Assembly: GCF_005771675.1 (NCBI RefSeq)
Contig: NZ_VAJM01000004.1
Coordinates: 62,001 to 126,000 of the forward strand
DNA: 64,000 nucleotides
Reading direction: 5' to 3'
Origin: Hymenobacter jeollabukensis
GTDB lineage: Bacteria > Bacteroidota > Bacteroidia > Cytophagales > Hymenobacteraceae
Shown: in pieces, positions 1-8,126 of the stretch
How the letters are laid out: every line of letters starts with the position of its first letter
Position numbering within the stretch: position 1 is the first letter of the stretch
Translations under genes and position numbers: made by a program
The notes under the pieces: generated by a model
Databases searched by the model: none
What the model was told of the DNA's origin: nothing
What the model saw: the letters and a program-made list of their open reading frames with translations, nothing else

Positions 1-23
1 GTGCTGCAGAGTGATAATCTGCC

Positions 24-93
24 GTCATCCTGAGCGCAGCAAACGAAAGGTCCTTGACTCCGTCGACCTTCGGTTCGCTGCGCTCAGGATGAC
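24..93. repeat. Intergenic inverted repeat, GTCATCC type
   Basis: The outer 17 bases (24-40 and 77-93) are perfect reverse complements, and complementarity continues inward with a few mismatches to about 30 bases per arm. The ends read GTCATCC...GGATGAC. The same design recurs at several other intergenic sites in this window. It lies downstream of the S9 peptidase gene, beyond that gene's terminator. Confidence 0.75.
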
Positions 94-120
94 ATCCTTT
101 ATTCGGCTTGCCGAAAACAA

Positions 121-156
121 AAAGCCCCGCATCGACCAGATGCGGGGCTTTTTCTT
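121..156. terminator. Bidirectional rho-independent terminator
   Basis: A 13-bp perfect stem (121-133 with 139-151) with a 5-base loop is followed by a T-rich run on both strands. On the minus strand it lies just past the stop of the S9 peptidase gene, which it should terminate. Confidence 0.85.
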
Positions 157-171
157 ATTCAGAAGGGCCGT

Positions 172-2604
172 TTAGTTGGCTGCGGCCGTAGCCGGCGACT
201 TCACGTACTTGTCGAGCCAGGCATTCATCTCCCAGAGCATGTGCAGCACGTTCTCGCGGGCCGCGTAGCCGTGCGACTCGTAGGGCAGCACCACGTAGCG
301 GGCGGTGGCGCCGTTGCCCTTCAGCGCGTTGTAGAACCGCTCGCTCTGAATGGGGAAAGTGCCCGAGTTGTTGTCCAGCTCGCCGTGGATGAGCAGAATC
401 GGCGTCTTGATTTTGTCGGCGTAGTTGAAGGGCGACATGGCGTTGTAGACCTCCGGGGCCTGCCAGTAGGTGCGCTCCTCGCCCTGGAAGCCGAAGGGCG
501 TCAGCGAGCGGTTGTAGGCGCCGCTGCGGGCAATGCCGGCCTTGAACAGCGAGGAGTGCGCCAGCAGGTTGGCCGTCATGAAGGCGCCGTAGGAGTGGCC
601 CATCACCGCCACGCGGTTGGCATCCACCACGCCCAGGCGCTTGCCCTCATCGATGGCGGCTTTGGCGCTGCTCACCAGCTGCTCCACGTAGGTGTCGTTG
701 GGCTGCTTGTCGCCCTCGCCCACTATCGGAATGCTGGCTCCCTGCAGCACGGCGTAGCCCTGCGTCACCCAGAAAATGGGCGAGCCGTAGCCCACGCGCG
801 TGAAAGCGTAGGGCGAGCCCGACACCTGCCCGGCGTTTTTCTTGTCCTTGAACTCCACCGGGTAGGCTTCCATCAACGTCGGCAGCGCGCCGTCGGTGGC
901 TTTGTAGTTCGGCGGCAGGTAGAGGTTGGCCGTCAGCTCCACGCCGTCGGCGCGCTTGTAGCGCAGCACCTGCTTCTTGAAGGCACCGCCAAAGGCCGCG
1001 TAGGGGTTGGCAAACTTGGTGAGGGGCGTGAGCTTGCCGCTCTTGTCGCGCAGGTAGTAGTTCGGGTTCTGGTCGATGGCCTCGCGGCGCGTCAGCAGGC
1101 GGTGCTTATCGGCGTCGAGAATGGCCAGCGGCACTTCGTAGAACGGCGCCTCCGAGCGCCACCAGCGGGTAGCTTTCTTGGTGGCCAGGTCAAACTCGTC
1201 GACGAAGGGACGGTCGCCCTCGGGCGAAGCGCCCTGGCCCAGGAAGTAGATGGTTTTGTTGGCTCCATCCGTCAGCAGCACCGATTTGCCCTGGGCGTTG
1301 CGGTGGGTGTAGGCTGTGCCCGGGTCGGTGTACTTGTCCTGCGACGAGCGTTCGAAGAGCACCTGCAGCGAGGGCAGCGCGCCCGGCGTCACGCGCCAGA
1401 TTATCTGCTTGCGGTCGGCCCAGCGCGAACCGTAGATCAGCGCCACCGAGTTGTTGCCCCAGCTCACGCCGTCGTAGCGCAGGGGCAGGGAGGCAAATTC
1501 CTCGGGCGTGCCCATGAAGGGGGCCGTGAGGGTAAATACTTTGTCGCGGACGGGGGCTTCGGCCTTCGGGTCGCCGCCGTCCTGGGCCTCGGCCCAGAAG
1601 AGGGAGGCGGGCACGTCGGCGCGCCAGCCATGCTCCCGCTGCCCGGTGGGCACCGCGTCGAAGGCCGTGGGCACTTCGTCGGCCAGGGGCAGGTCGGCCA
1701 GGGTTTTCACCGGGTCGCCGGTGGCCACGTCGTACACTTCCACTTTCAGCGGAAAGCTGCTCAGGGGCAGAGAGTAGGAGAAGGGCCGGTGGCGGGTTTT
1801 CACCAGCAGGTACTTGCCGTTGGGCGAGGGCACCGCCGACTGAATCAGGCCGGGCTGGCTGATGGGCTGCAGCTTGCCGTCGAGCGACACGCGCACCATC
1901 TGCGAGGTGGCGTAGAAGTCGAGCAGCCGCTCGTCGGTGGGGTTGCGCAGCAGGTCCTGGTAGGTGCGGGCGCCGGTTTTGCGGCCCACGTTTTCCTGCA
2001 CGGCCGGGCCGGTAGGCGCCGCCGTGGTGCTGGGCGCCGCGCCGCGGCCCGCCACCAGCGCCCGCACGATGAGCGTCTGGTTGTCGGGCAGCCACTCGAA
2101 GGGCGTGCCGAACACCGCGTTCAGCGACACGCCGGCCAGGCGCCGGGCCATGAAGTTGTTCAAATCCACCACCCACAGCTCGGTGCGGCCTTCCGGGCCC
2201 GAGCTGTTGGCCAAGCTCAGGGCCAGCTTGCTGTTGTCGGGCGACCAGACGGCGTCGCTGATCAGGGCGGGCTGGGGCAGGTTGAGTACGGCCATGTCCT
2301 TGCCGTCTTCCAGGCGGCGCAGCATCAGGCCGGTGGCGTAGCTCAAGCGGCTGGGTGCGTTCAGGCGCGGGTTGATGCGCAGGCCGGCCAGGCGCAGCTC
2401 GGGCTGGGCCAGCTCGGCCACCGTGGGCATGGCCTGCACCGCCAGCAGGGCCATCCACTTGCCATCCGACGAGAGGCTGATGCGCGGCGTAAGCGGCGCG
2501 TCTACGAGGTCGGTAATGGCTCTGGGGGGCGTGCGGTAGCCCACGTCCTGGGCTTGGGCCAGCGTGGTGAGGCTAAGCAGCCCCGCGAGTAGCAGTTTTT
2601 TCAT
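172..2604 (-). CDS. S9-family serine peptidase (glutamyl-endopeptidase-like, S9D type)
   Basis: An 810-residue exported serine peptidase of the prolyl oligopeptidase family. A signal peptide (MKKLLLAGLLSLTTLAQAQ) fixes the start at 2604; an upstream in-frame TTG at 2667 adds 21 residues that do not look like coding sequence. A beta-propeller-like N-terminal part precedes an alpha/beta hydrolase domain from about residue 560. The nucleophile is Ser671 in GHSYGAFM, with likely partners Asp744 (HGELDNNSG) and His778 (YESHGYAA). The opening GYRTPPRAITDLVDAPLTP resembles the plant plastid glutamyl endopeptidase group, so cleavage after Glu is a reasonable inference, but specificity is not proven. 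It probably acts in the periplasm on peptides. It is transcribed alone, with its own promoter and terminator. Confidence 0.9.
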   Translation of the reverse strand: MKKLLLAGLLSLTTLAQAQDVGYRTPPRAITDLVDAPLTPRISLSSDGKWMALLAVQAMPTVAELAQPELRLAGLRINPRLNAPSRLSYATGLMLRRLEDGKDMAVLNLPQPALISDAVWSPDNSKLALSLANSSGPEGRTELWVVDLNNFMARRLAGVSLNAVFGTPFEWLPDNQTLIVRALVAGRGAAPSTTAAPTGPAVQENVGRKTGARTYQDLLRNPTDERLLDFYATSQMVRVSLDGKLQPISQPGLIQSAVPSPNGKYLLVKTRHRPFSYSLPLSSFPLKVEVYDVATGDPVKTLADLPLADEVPTAFDAVPTGQREHGWRADVPASLFWAEAQDGGDPKAEAPVRDKVFTLTAPFMGTPEEFASLPLRYDGVSWGNNSVALIYGSRWADRKQIIWRVTPGALPSLQVLFERSSQDKYTDPGTAYTHRNAQGKSVLLTDGANKTIYFLGQGASPEGDRPFVDEFDLATKKATRWWRSEAPFYEVPLAILDADKHRLLTRREAIDQNPNYYLRDKSGKLTPLTKFANPYAAFGGAFKKQVLRYKRADGVELTANLYLPPNYKATDGALPTLMEAYPVEFKDKKNAGQVSGSPYAFTRVGYGSPIFWVTQGYAVLQGASIPIVGEGDKQPNDTYVEQLVSSAKAAIDEGKRLGVVDANRVAVMGHSYGAFMTANLLAHSSLFKAGIARSGAYNRSLTPFGFQGEERTYWQAPEVYNAMSPFNYADKIKTPILLIHGELDNNSGTFPIQSERFYNALKGNGATARYVVLPYESHGYAARENVLHMLWEMNAWLDKYVKSPATAAAN

Positions 2605-2640
2605 GCACTGGGAGTAGTCGGGAAATGGACAGCGGCACCA

Positions 2641-2667
2641 CAAAGATACTAATCTTGTGTCCAGCAA
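2641..2667 (-). promoter_or_regulatory. Predicted Bacteroidota promoter for the S9 peptidase gene
   Basis: On the minus strand a TATCTTTG box (complement of 2641-2648) matches the TAnnTTTG -7 consensus. A TTG (complement of 2665-2667) lies 16 bases upstream as a possible -33 element. The box is 37 bases before the chosen start codon. Confidence 0.5.
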
Positions 2668-2832
2668 CGTTGGTGCTTTTATTGTGAAATAACGATAATT
2701 GTTTGGCTATTTACTGCCTTTAGGGAGTGGGTATTGTGGGTAAATAGCTTGACTTTCAGTGAAAGAAGCGGGGATGTGTATTGTTATTCTGACTGGGTTT
2801 GAATAGGATTTAGCAGGCCTGGTAATTCGGCT

Positions 2833-3519
2833 CTACAAACGGATGCCTAGCTTAAATCCAACCGGAAAGTAGACGCCCTGCGCGCCGTAGTCGAGAATGG
2901 AAGTGCGGTAGCGGCTGCCGGGCAAGGCTGAGTGGAAGCGCGACTGGCGCCAGCCAATACCGGCGTAGAAGTCAAGCATCAGCGGACCCAGCTCCAGCGG
3001 CCCCTGATAGCCGGCCAGCACGCTGGCCCCGTAGCGGGTAATCGTTTCGACGTAGGGCAGCGGCGAATACACCAGGATGGGCAGCTCGTCGGGGCGGGCC
3101 TGCTCCACCCAGCCGTATTCCTGAAAATGCAGCCGGAAGTGCTGCACGTGCGGCCCGGCCGCCAGGTAAAAGCCCGATTGCAGCTGTGCGTCGGGGCCGG
3201 GGAAGTACAGGCGGGGCAGCAGCTCGGCTCCGACGCCGCGGACCCGCTCGCCGGGCTGCACCTCGCGCCGGACCGTGAGCCCCGTGACGGCGCCCCGGTA
3301 CCACTGCGCCGTGAGGCCGAGGCTGGTGCGCGGGTGCGCCCGCCAGAGCTTTTCAGCTTCCAGGTGGTAGCCGCGCGCCAGGGGCTGAAATACGTTGGCT
3401 TTCAAAACCCAGCCGGGCATTTTCGGCAGCTGGGGCGTCTGGGCAACGACGGGGCTGCCGAGCAGCAGCGCGGCCCACGCACCCAGCGTGCAGTACCCGG
3501 TGGCAGCCGCCGCGCGCAT
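2833..3519 (-). CDS. Exported hypothetical protein, probable outer-membrane beta-barrel
   Basis: A 228-residue protein of unknown function. The start at 3519 is chosen because it gives a signal peptide (hydrophobic stretch AAWALLLGSPVVAQ-like, ending at residue 27) and because the ATG shares one base with the stop codon of the upstream gene (TGATG), which implies translational coupling. The body has alternating aromatic and polar residues, Gly-rich turns and a C-terminal PVGFKLGIRL strand, as in small Bacteroidota outer-membrane barrels. It is the last gene of a three-gene operon behind two LVIVD-type lipoproteins, so it may share their surface role. No catalytic motif was seen. Confidence 0.65.
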   Translation of the reverse strand: MRAAAATGYCTLGAWAALLLGSPVVAQTPQLPKMPGWVLKANVFQPLARGYHLEAEKLWRAHPRTSLGLTAQWYRGAVTGLTVRREVQPGERVRGVGAELLPRLYFPGPDAQLQSGFYLAAGPHVQHFRLHFQEYGWVEQARPDELPILVYSPLPYVETITRYGASVLAGYQGPLELGPLMLDFYAGIGWRQSRFHSALPGSRYRTSILDYGAQGVYFPVGFKLGIRL

Positions 3520-4286
3520 CAGGGACGGGGAACGACGGGAATGACGCTCAACAGGCGCAGGCTGTGGCTGCGGGCCTCGTAGCGGCACTGGTACAGGCCG
3601 GTTTTGCCGGTCACCAGCAGGCCGTTCGGGGTGGGCGTCACTTCGCGGGCATCCATGGCAAAGGCATCGAGCGGCGCCAGGGTGGGCGCCGTGCGCAGGT
3701 CGAACACCCTCAGGCCCTCGTCGCACACGAACAGGCGGGCCGAATCAACCGTCAGGCCGTAGGGGTGCGTTAGCGGGTAGGTGCGCACCAGCGTCGGGCG
3801 CGTGGGGTCGTCCAGGTCGACGACCTGCAGCTGATTGGGGCTGTTGCCGCAGGAGCGGTCCTGGCGCAGCGTCAGATAGGCCCAGCGGCCGTCCACCACC
3901 AGCGGGTCGCAGCTGGCGGCCTGGGCGTAGTAGCCGGCAGACCGCGGCTGCAGCGGAAGCGAAACGTCGAAGAGAAACATACCGGCCGGAGTACCTACGA
4001 AGAGGTAACTGCCAGCAGGATAAATGGTTTCGATGTTGACGCCCAGGGCCAAAGTCTGCGCCACGGCGGGCGTGCTGGTGCCGGTCGGGCCCAGGTCCAG
4101 GATCTGCAGCTGCTGCCCGTCGATGACGTACAGCGCGTTGCCCAGCGCGACAAATCGGGCCCGGGCCCCGGTCAGGCCGATGTCGTTGACGGCGGGGCTG
4201 AGGTCGGCGCTGGCGCAGCCGGTGAGGAAGACCAGGGCCAGCAGAGCAGCCCGGCAGGATCGGCCGAAGGCGGATAAGTGCTTCAT
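3519..4286 (-). CDS. Lipoprotein with LVIVD-like propeller repeats
   Basis: A 255-residue lipoprotein. The N-terminus MKHLSAFGRSCRAALLALVF leads to a lipobox ending in TGC near residue 24. The mature part contains repeated segments of the type YVIDGQQLQILDL, LQVVDLDDPTRP and LRVFDLRTAPTL, spaced by about 40-50 residues, which is the pattern of LVIVD-repeat beta-propellers. Such proteins sit on membranes; their ligands are generally unknown. It begins 7 bases after the stop of a shorter gene of the same kind and overlaps the next gene by one base, so all three are probably one operon. Confidence 0.7.
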   Translation of the reverse strand: MKHLSAFGRSCRAALLALVFLTGCASADLSPAVNDIGLTGARARFVALGNALYVIDGQQLQILDLGPTGTSTPAVAQTLALGVNIETIYPAGSYLFVGTPAGMFLFDVSLPLQPRSAGYYAQAASCDPLVVDGRWAYLTLRQDRSCGNSPNQLQVVDLDDPTRPTLVRTYPLTHPYGLTVDSARLFVCDEGLRVFDLRTAPTLAPLDAFAMDAREVTPTPNGLLVTGKTGLYQCRYEARSHSLRLLSVIPVVPRP

Positions 4287-4293
4287 GGCCAGG

Positions 4294-4812
4294 TTACTGA
4301 ACTTTTTGCCAGCCCACCACCACCGCGTCGGGCGGGCGGTTTTCGGCCCGATAGCCCGGCTCGATGCTGGCCGTTTCGGGCAGGGGCAGCTCCGGGAATA
4401 CGTTGCGCACCCGGCCCAGCACGCGGGCGTTGGCCGGGTCGGTCAGGTCGATGGTGACCAGATCGACGGCGTTGTCGGCGTAGAGTACCGGGCCGCGCAT
4501 GGCCACGTCGAGGCTACCCGGAATGCGCAGGAAACCCACTTTGCGAGGCCGAGCCGGATCCTGGTTGTCGATGATGTGAATGCCCTCGTACTGCTCGTTC
4601 ACCAGCAGGTAAGAGCCCCGGCAATAGGTTTTGCCGGGGGCCTGCACGTCGCGGGGCGGCAGCAGGGCCACGGCCTGTTCCAAGTGGGCGCGGGTCATCA
4701 GCAGCGGGCGGTACACGGGCAACGACGTCGACTTGGGGTCGTCCTGCTTCACGTAACAACCCGGCAGCAGGAGCAGGGCGCAGAAGGACAGCAAAACGGA
4801 AAGCTTAGACAT
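4294..4812 (-). CDS. Lipoprotein with LVIVD-like repeats
   Basis: A 172-residue lipoprotein. The start at 4812 (MSKLSVLLSFCALLLLPGC) gives a clean lipobox, while an upstream GTG-type start adds eight residues and breaks the signal peptide. The segments YEGIHIIDNQDPARPRKVGF and DLVTIDLTDPANARVLGR are LVIVD-type propeller blades. It is shorter than typical members and may form a propeller together with the next protein in the operon, but that is speculation. The next gene starts 7 bases downstream. Confidence 0.65.
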   Translation of the reverse strand: MSKLSVLLSFCALLLLPGCYVKQDDPKSTSLPVYRPLLMTRAHLEQAVALLPPRDVQAPGKTYCRGSYLLVNEQYEGIHIIDNQDPARPRKVGFLRIPGSLDVAMRGPVLYADNAVDLVTIDLTDPANARVLGRVRNVFPELPLPETASIEPGYRAENRPPDAVVVGWQKVQ

Positions 4813-5206
4813 AGGGGGAAGCACGCCCGCGGCCACGTACCATATTTCGACTGCGGGCGAAGGCAGGAGCCACAGCAGCCGGCAAACGTTGCAAGCTGGG
4901 GGCAGCCACCGACAAAAATACGCAACGCGGCTGGCCGGGCCGCATGGCCGTTACTGCTGGGGCCCAAAAGTAAAAAGCCCCTCCGTACCGGCGGAGGGGC
5001 TTGCTCTTGCAGCTAAATAAGTCACGAATTGACTAGAAGTTCGGGGTGGCTTGCGGCGGCAAGGCCGGCAGCAGGCGGATCAGCGAGTAGCAGCAGAACT
5101 GGTAGCGGCTTGATGTTGACAAAGTAACAGCACCCGCGCGTCGTGGTCAATCCGTGGAGGCACGGGTTTTTCACATGGGGCTAGCACGGATAAGTATAGT
5201 ATTTTG
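4813..5206. other. Intergenic region with a terminator hairpin and a weak promoter box
   Basis: This region separates the lipoprotein operon from the upstream serine hydrolase; both are on the minus strand. On the minus strand 4913-4920 reads TATTTTTG, a TAnnTTTG -7 match about 100 bases before the lipoprotein start, but no well-spaced -33 box is visible. A GC-rich hairpin is listed separately. No open frame here looks coding. Confidence 0.4.
4975..5005. terminator. GC-rich terminator hairpin
   Basis: The stem AAGCCCCTCCG pairs with the CGGAGGGGCTT that follows a short loop; A-rich sequence precedes the stem and T-rich sequence follows it. On the minus strand it lies about 200 bases past the stop of the serine hydrolase gene and before the lipoprotein operon. 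Confidence 0.65.
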
Positions 5207-6529
5207 CTAATGAATTACCTTGTTGGTGCCAATGATTCGGCCTTGACTGTCAAGTGCTTGTAGATAATAGGTGCCCGCCGGCAAGCCCCGCAGCGGAATC
5301 AATTGGTACGGGGCCTGTCCCGCAGACTGACGTACGCAGCGGCCCAGGGCATCGAACAGACGCAGGTTTACGCGGCCCCAGGCGGCCTCGAGCGGTACGG
5401 TCAGCTCGTCGGTGGCGGGCACGGGGTAGGGGGCTAGGGAAAGTCGGCGGGCCGGGGTGGCCGCGGCGGTGGGGCGGCACTGCACGGTGGCCATCAGCCG
5501 GCGCCACAGCTCGGTATCGAAGGAAGAGAGGGCCAGCTTGGGCTGCCCGGCCGACTGGCCCAGGCGCACGGCCACCAGACCCAGGCTCGGGACCACGTAG
5601 ATTTTCTGGTCGTTTTTGCCCAGGGCCATGATCATATCGGCGGGGGCGGTGGGCACCAGCGGGCCGGGCAGCACCAGCTGCGACTGGGGCAGCATGTAGC
5701 TCGGCTGCCCGTTGAGCCACCAGAGGTAGCCGTAGCCGCGGTTGAGCGTCTGCGAGGGCGTGGTCATCTGGCGGAAGTAGGCCGTGTCGCGCAGCACGGC
5801 GGTGCCGTTCCAGCTGCCGCGGGCCAGGATGAGCAGGCCGAAACGGGCCGCGTCGCGCAGGCGGCTGTAGTACACGTCGTTGACCCAGGCCCCGCTCATG
5901 CCGATGATATTGGCCAGCTTCTGGTTGGTGTACTGATTAATAGTCAGGCCACTGGCGCGGGCCAGCAGGGGCTGCAGGTTGCGGTAGGCGCCGGTGTGGT
6001 AGGCCCAACGGGTGCCGGCGTCGGCCTGGTAGAGTAGGCAGGCGGCCTGGGTGCTTTCGTTGTCGCAGGGCGCGGGCGGGGTGTCGTCGAGGCCCGAGGT
6101 CATGGTGAGCTGGTGGCGCACCGTGATGAGCCGCTCCTTGGCGGCCGGCGCCGACGTCCAGCCCCGGCCGAGGAAGCGCGAGGCCGAATCGGTGAGGCTG
6201 AGCAGGCCGTCCTGCCGGGCAATGCCGACCAGCGTGGCCGTGAGCGACTTGCCGGCCGAGGCCCAGTACCAGAGCGAGTCGCGGGTGAAGGTGCCGTAGT
6301 ACTGCTCCACCACCAGGCGGCCGTCTTTCAGCACGATGAAGCCCTTGGTGTGCTGGCGGCCGAGGTAGTTGAGCAGGGTATCGAGCTGGGGCTGGCACCA
6401 GCCCAGGCTTTGGGGAGTGGTGCCGGCCCAGGTGGTGCCGGTGGTGGGCGGGAAGTACAGCGACGTCTGGGCCCGGCCCGGCAAGGCCAGCAGCAGCCCG
6501 ATAATCCAGCAGAGTAAGCGTTTGTTCAT
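5207..6529 (-). CDS. Serine hydrolase (beta-lactamase class C fold) with T9SS sorting domain
   Basis: A 440-residue exported protein. It has a signal peptide (MNKRLLCWIIGLLLALPGRAQ) and a beta-lactamase/esterase domain (PF00144-like) at residues about 35-350. The SxxK motif is Ser91-Ala-Gly-Lys94. A likely Tyr motif lies in YHTGAYRN, and the domain ends near ALGKNDQKIYVVPSLGLVAVRLG. The last 80 residues (LSLAPYPVPATDELTVPL onward, ending GTYYLQALDSQGR) are a type A T9SS C-terminal domain, so the enzyme should be secreted across the outer membrane. Its substrate cannot be told: the family includes esterases, peptidases and beta-lactamases. It is divergent from the ohrR gene. Confidence 0.85.
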   Translation of the reverse strand: MNKRLLCWIIGLLLALPGRAQTSLYFPPTTGTTWAGTTPQSLGWCQPQLDTLLNYLGRQHTKGFIVLKDGRLVVEQYYGTFTRDSLWYWASAGKSLTATLVGIARQDGLLSLTDSASRFLGRGWTSAPAAKERLITVRHQLTMTSGLDDTPPAPCDNESTQAACLLYQADAGTRWAYHTGAYRNLQPLLARASGLTINQYTNQKLANIIGMSGAWVNDVYYSRLRDAARFGLLILARGSWNGTAVLRDTAYFRQMTTPSQTLNRGYGYLWWLNGQPSYMLPQSQLVLPGPLVPTAPADMIMALGKNDQKIYVVPSLGLVAVRLGQSAGQPKLALSSFDTELWRRLMATVQCRPTAAATPARRLSLAPYPVPATDELTVPLEAAWGRVNLRLFDALGRCVRQSAGQAPYQLIPLRGLPAGTYYLQALDSQGRIIGTNKVIH

Positions 6530-6655
6530 GCGTGGTGTGGTGTGTGCGTTCGGGGATTAGAGGTGGCAAGTAGGGTTGGGTTTAGCCTATATCAGCAAAA
6601 ATCTATGTGTGGCGGAAAAATCTGGCTTGGTAACCAGAGCAATGAAAGTAGATGC

Positions 6656-6681
6656 AAATTAAATTGTGAGCAATTAAATTT
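6656..6681 (+). promoter_or_regulatory. Dyad operator upstream of ohrR
   Basis: Two 11-base arms (AAATTAAATTG at 6656-6666 and CAATTAAATTT at 6671-6681) form an inverted repeat around TGAG with one mismatch. The AT-rich palindrome with ATTG/CAAT ends resembles known OhrR operators. It lies 35 bases before the ohrR start and just upstream of a -7 box, the right place for redox-controlled autorepression. Confidence 0.65.
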
Positions 6682-6688
6682 ATTGCAA

Positions 6689-6696
6689 TACATTTG
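6689..6696 (+). promoter_or_regulatory. Predicted -7 box for ohrR-ohr
   Basis: TACATTTG matches TAnnTTTG exactly and lies 20 bases before the ohrR start codon. A TTG inside the upstream dyad (6664-6666) is 22 bases away and could be the -33 element, which would put the operator over the promoter. Confidence 0.55.
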
Positions 6697-6715
6697 CAGC
6701 GTCATTCAGCCCGCC

Positions 6716-7165
6716 ATGAGCCAATCCGCCGCTTCCGCCCCCAATCCGCTGCTGCAGTTGGAAAACCAGCTGTGCTTCCCGCTCTACGCCGTGTCGCGGC
6801 TGGTGACCAAGGCCTACCAGCCGCTGCTGGAGGAGCTGGAGCTGACCTACCCGCAGTACCTAGTGCTGCTGCTCCTGTGGGAGCACGGCGAGCTGTCGGT
6901 GAAGGGGCTGGGGGAGAAGCTGCTGCTCGACTCGGGCACCCTCACGCCCTTGCTCAAGCGCCTGGAGCAGCGCGGCCTCGTCAGCCGCCGCCGCGACGCG
7001 CGCGACGAACGGTCGGTGCTCATCGGCCTGCAGCCGGCGGGCGAGGTGCTGCGCCACAAGGCCACCTGTATTCCGGAGGCCCTGATGGCCAAGTTTCAGC
7101 TCAGCCCGGCAGAGTTCGAGGCCTTGCGCGGGCAGCTCAATCATTTGCTAAACCAGCTTTCCTGA
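6716..7165 (+). CDS. ohrR: OhrR-like MarR-family peroxide sensor
   Basis: A 149-residue winged-helix repressor. The start at 6716 gives MSQSAASAPNPLLQLENQLC; the frame is open further upstream but that stretch lies over the operator. The ENQLCFPLYAVSR segment carries Cys20, which aligns with the single peroxide-sensing cysteine of one-Cys OhrR proteins. The helix-turn-helix and wing are in LSVKGLGEKLLLDSGTLTPL and RRRDARDERSVLI. In this family oxidation of the Cys by organic hydroperoxides releases DNA and derepresses ohr. The ohr gene follows 27 bases downstream, and a dyad operator lies directly upstream. Confidence 0.9.
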   Translation: MSQSAASAPNPLLQLENQLCFPLYAVSRLVTKAYQPLLEELELTYPQYLVLLLLWEHGELSVKGLGEKLLLDSGTLTPLLKRLEQRGLVSRRRDARDERSVLIGLQPAGEVLRHKATCIPEALMAKFQLSPAEFEALRGQLNHLLNQLS

Positions 7166-7192
7166 TTCCGGGAAGGCTTCATTTTTTCTCCC

Positions 7193-7624
7193 ATGAAAAT
7201 CGAGAAAGTGTACACGGCGCAAGCCCACGTAACCGGCGGCCGCAACGGCCAGGTGACTACCAATGACAAGGCGCTGGAACTAGAGCTGAGCACGCCCAAG
7301 GCTATGGGCGGCATGGGCAAGGAAGGCGCCACAAACCCCGAGCAGCTGTTCGCGGCCGGCTACGCCGCCTGCTTCGAGGGCGCGCTGGGCGTGGCCGCCC
7401 GCCAGGCCAAGGTGAGCCTGCAGGGCGTGACCATCGAGAGCTTCGTGCACTTCGGCAAGGCCGAGGACGGCGGCTTCGGCATCGCTGCCGACCTGCACGT
7501 GAACCTGCCCGGCATCGAGCAGGCCCAGGCCGAAGACCTGGTGGCCGCCGCGCACCAGATCTGCCCTTACTCGCGCGCTACCCGCGGCAACATCGAGGTG
7601 AACCTGCACACCACCACCAACTAA
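7193..7624 (+). CDS. ohr: Organic hydroperoxide resistance protein
   Basis: A 143-residue OsmC/Ohr-fold peroxidase of the usual family length. The redox pair is Cys60 (GYAACFEGAL) and Cys124 (ICPYSRATRGN); both motifs are the Ohr signatures. The enzyme reduces organic and fatty-acid hydroperoxides in the cytoplasm using lipoyl-protein thiols. It is co-transcribed with ohrR and followed by a strong terminator. Confidence 0.95.
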   Translation: MKIEKVYTAQAHVTGGRNGQVTTNDKALELELSTPKAMGGMGKEGATNPEQLFAAGYAACFEGALGVAARQAKVSLQGVTIESFVHFGKAEDGGFGIAADLHVNLPGIEQAQAEDLVAAAHQICPYSRATRGNIEVNLHTTTN

Positions 7625-7692
7625 GCCCCGGGGCTGCCCGCGCAGCTTCGGCCCGAGGCCCCGGCGCAGCTTTTCGCTGGCCGGGGCTTTTT
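7623..7692 (+). terminator. Terminator after ohr
   Basis: AAGCCCCGG at 7623-7631 pairs with CCGGGGCTT at 7681-7689, followed by T residues. The long GC-rich interior can fold further (GGCC/CGGC segments). The stem starts within the ohr stop codon. Confidence 0.7.
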
Positions 7693-7699
7693 CGTGCCT

Positions 7700-7707
7700 T
7701 ATCTTTG
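7700..7707 (+). promoter_or_regulatory. Predicted -7 box for the metal-efflux operon
   Basis: TATCTTTG is a full TAnnTTTG match only 8 bases before the first ATG at 7716, so the transcript would have almost no leader. The preceding terminator ends 8 bases upstream. No clear -33 TTG is present at the usual distance. Confidence 0.5.
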
Positions 7708-7715
7708 CCGGTAGA

Positions 7716-8126
7716 ATGATGAAGCGAGTGGTCATAGCTGTGCTGAGCCTGCACCTGTTTGTGGCGGGCCTGATGCCCGCCGGCAACGTGCTGGAGCTGG
7801 TAAAGCTGCCCGTGCTCATCAGCCACTATCAGGAGCAGCACGCCACCAACTCGGTGTGGCGCTTCCTCTACGACCACTACGCCGGCCGCCACAACCAGGA
7901 GCACACGCGCGACCATGCGCAACTGCCCCTGCACTGCTGCCTGCACCAGGCCCCGGCCATGGCCCTGCCGCCCGCCCTGCGCCTGCAGGTGCCGCCGCGG
8001 CTGCCCGCGTTTGCCGAAGCCCGGCAGTACCGCGGCGAGTACGTGGCCTCGGCCCCGCGCGGCATTTCGCGCCCCTGTTTTCAGCCCCCGCGCTCCGCGG
8101 CTGCCTTCGCGGCAAGCCGGGCGTAG
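7716..8126 (+). CDS. Small exported His/Cys-containing protein preceding the RND metal pump
   Basis: A 136-residue protein with no assigned function. It starts MMKRVVIAVLSLHLFVAGL (a second ATG lies at 7719), a signal peptide or single membrane anchor. The middle contains His/Cys-rich groups (YDHYAGRHNQEHTRDH and PLHCCLH) that could bind metal; the C-terminal third is Arg/Ala/Pro-rich and less convincing. Small proteins of this kind often precede CusA/CzcA pumps in Bacteroidota, so a metal-sensing or metal-delivery role is plausible but inferred from context. The RND gene starts 132 bases downstream, and codon usage in the last 100 bases is ambiguous because several frames are open. Confidence 0.55.
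   Translation: MMKRVVIAVLSLHLFVAGLMPAGNVLELVKLPVLISHYQEQHATNSVWRFLYDHYAGRHNQEHTRDHAQLPLHCCLHQAPAMALPPALRLQVPPRLPAFAEARQYRGEYVASAPRGISRPCFQPPRSAAAFAASRA

Noticed and set aside
241-2592. Long open frame opposite the S9 peptidase gene
   Set aside because: It is the mirror of a high-GC gene; the translation is rich in Gly, Arg, His and Val with no domain, while the minus strand has a signal peptide and a catalytic triad.
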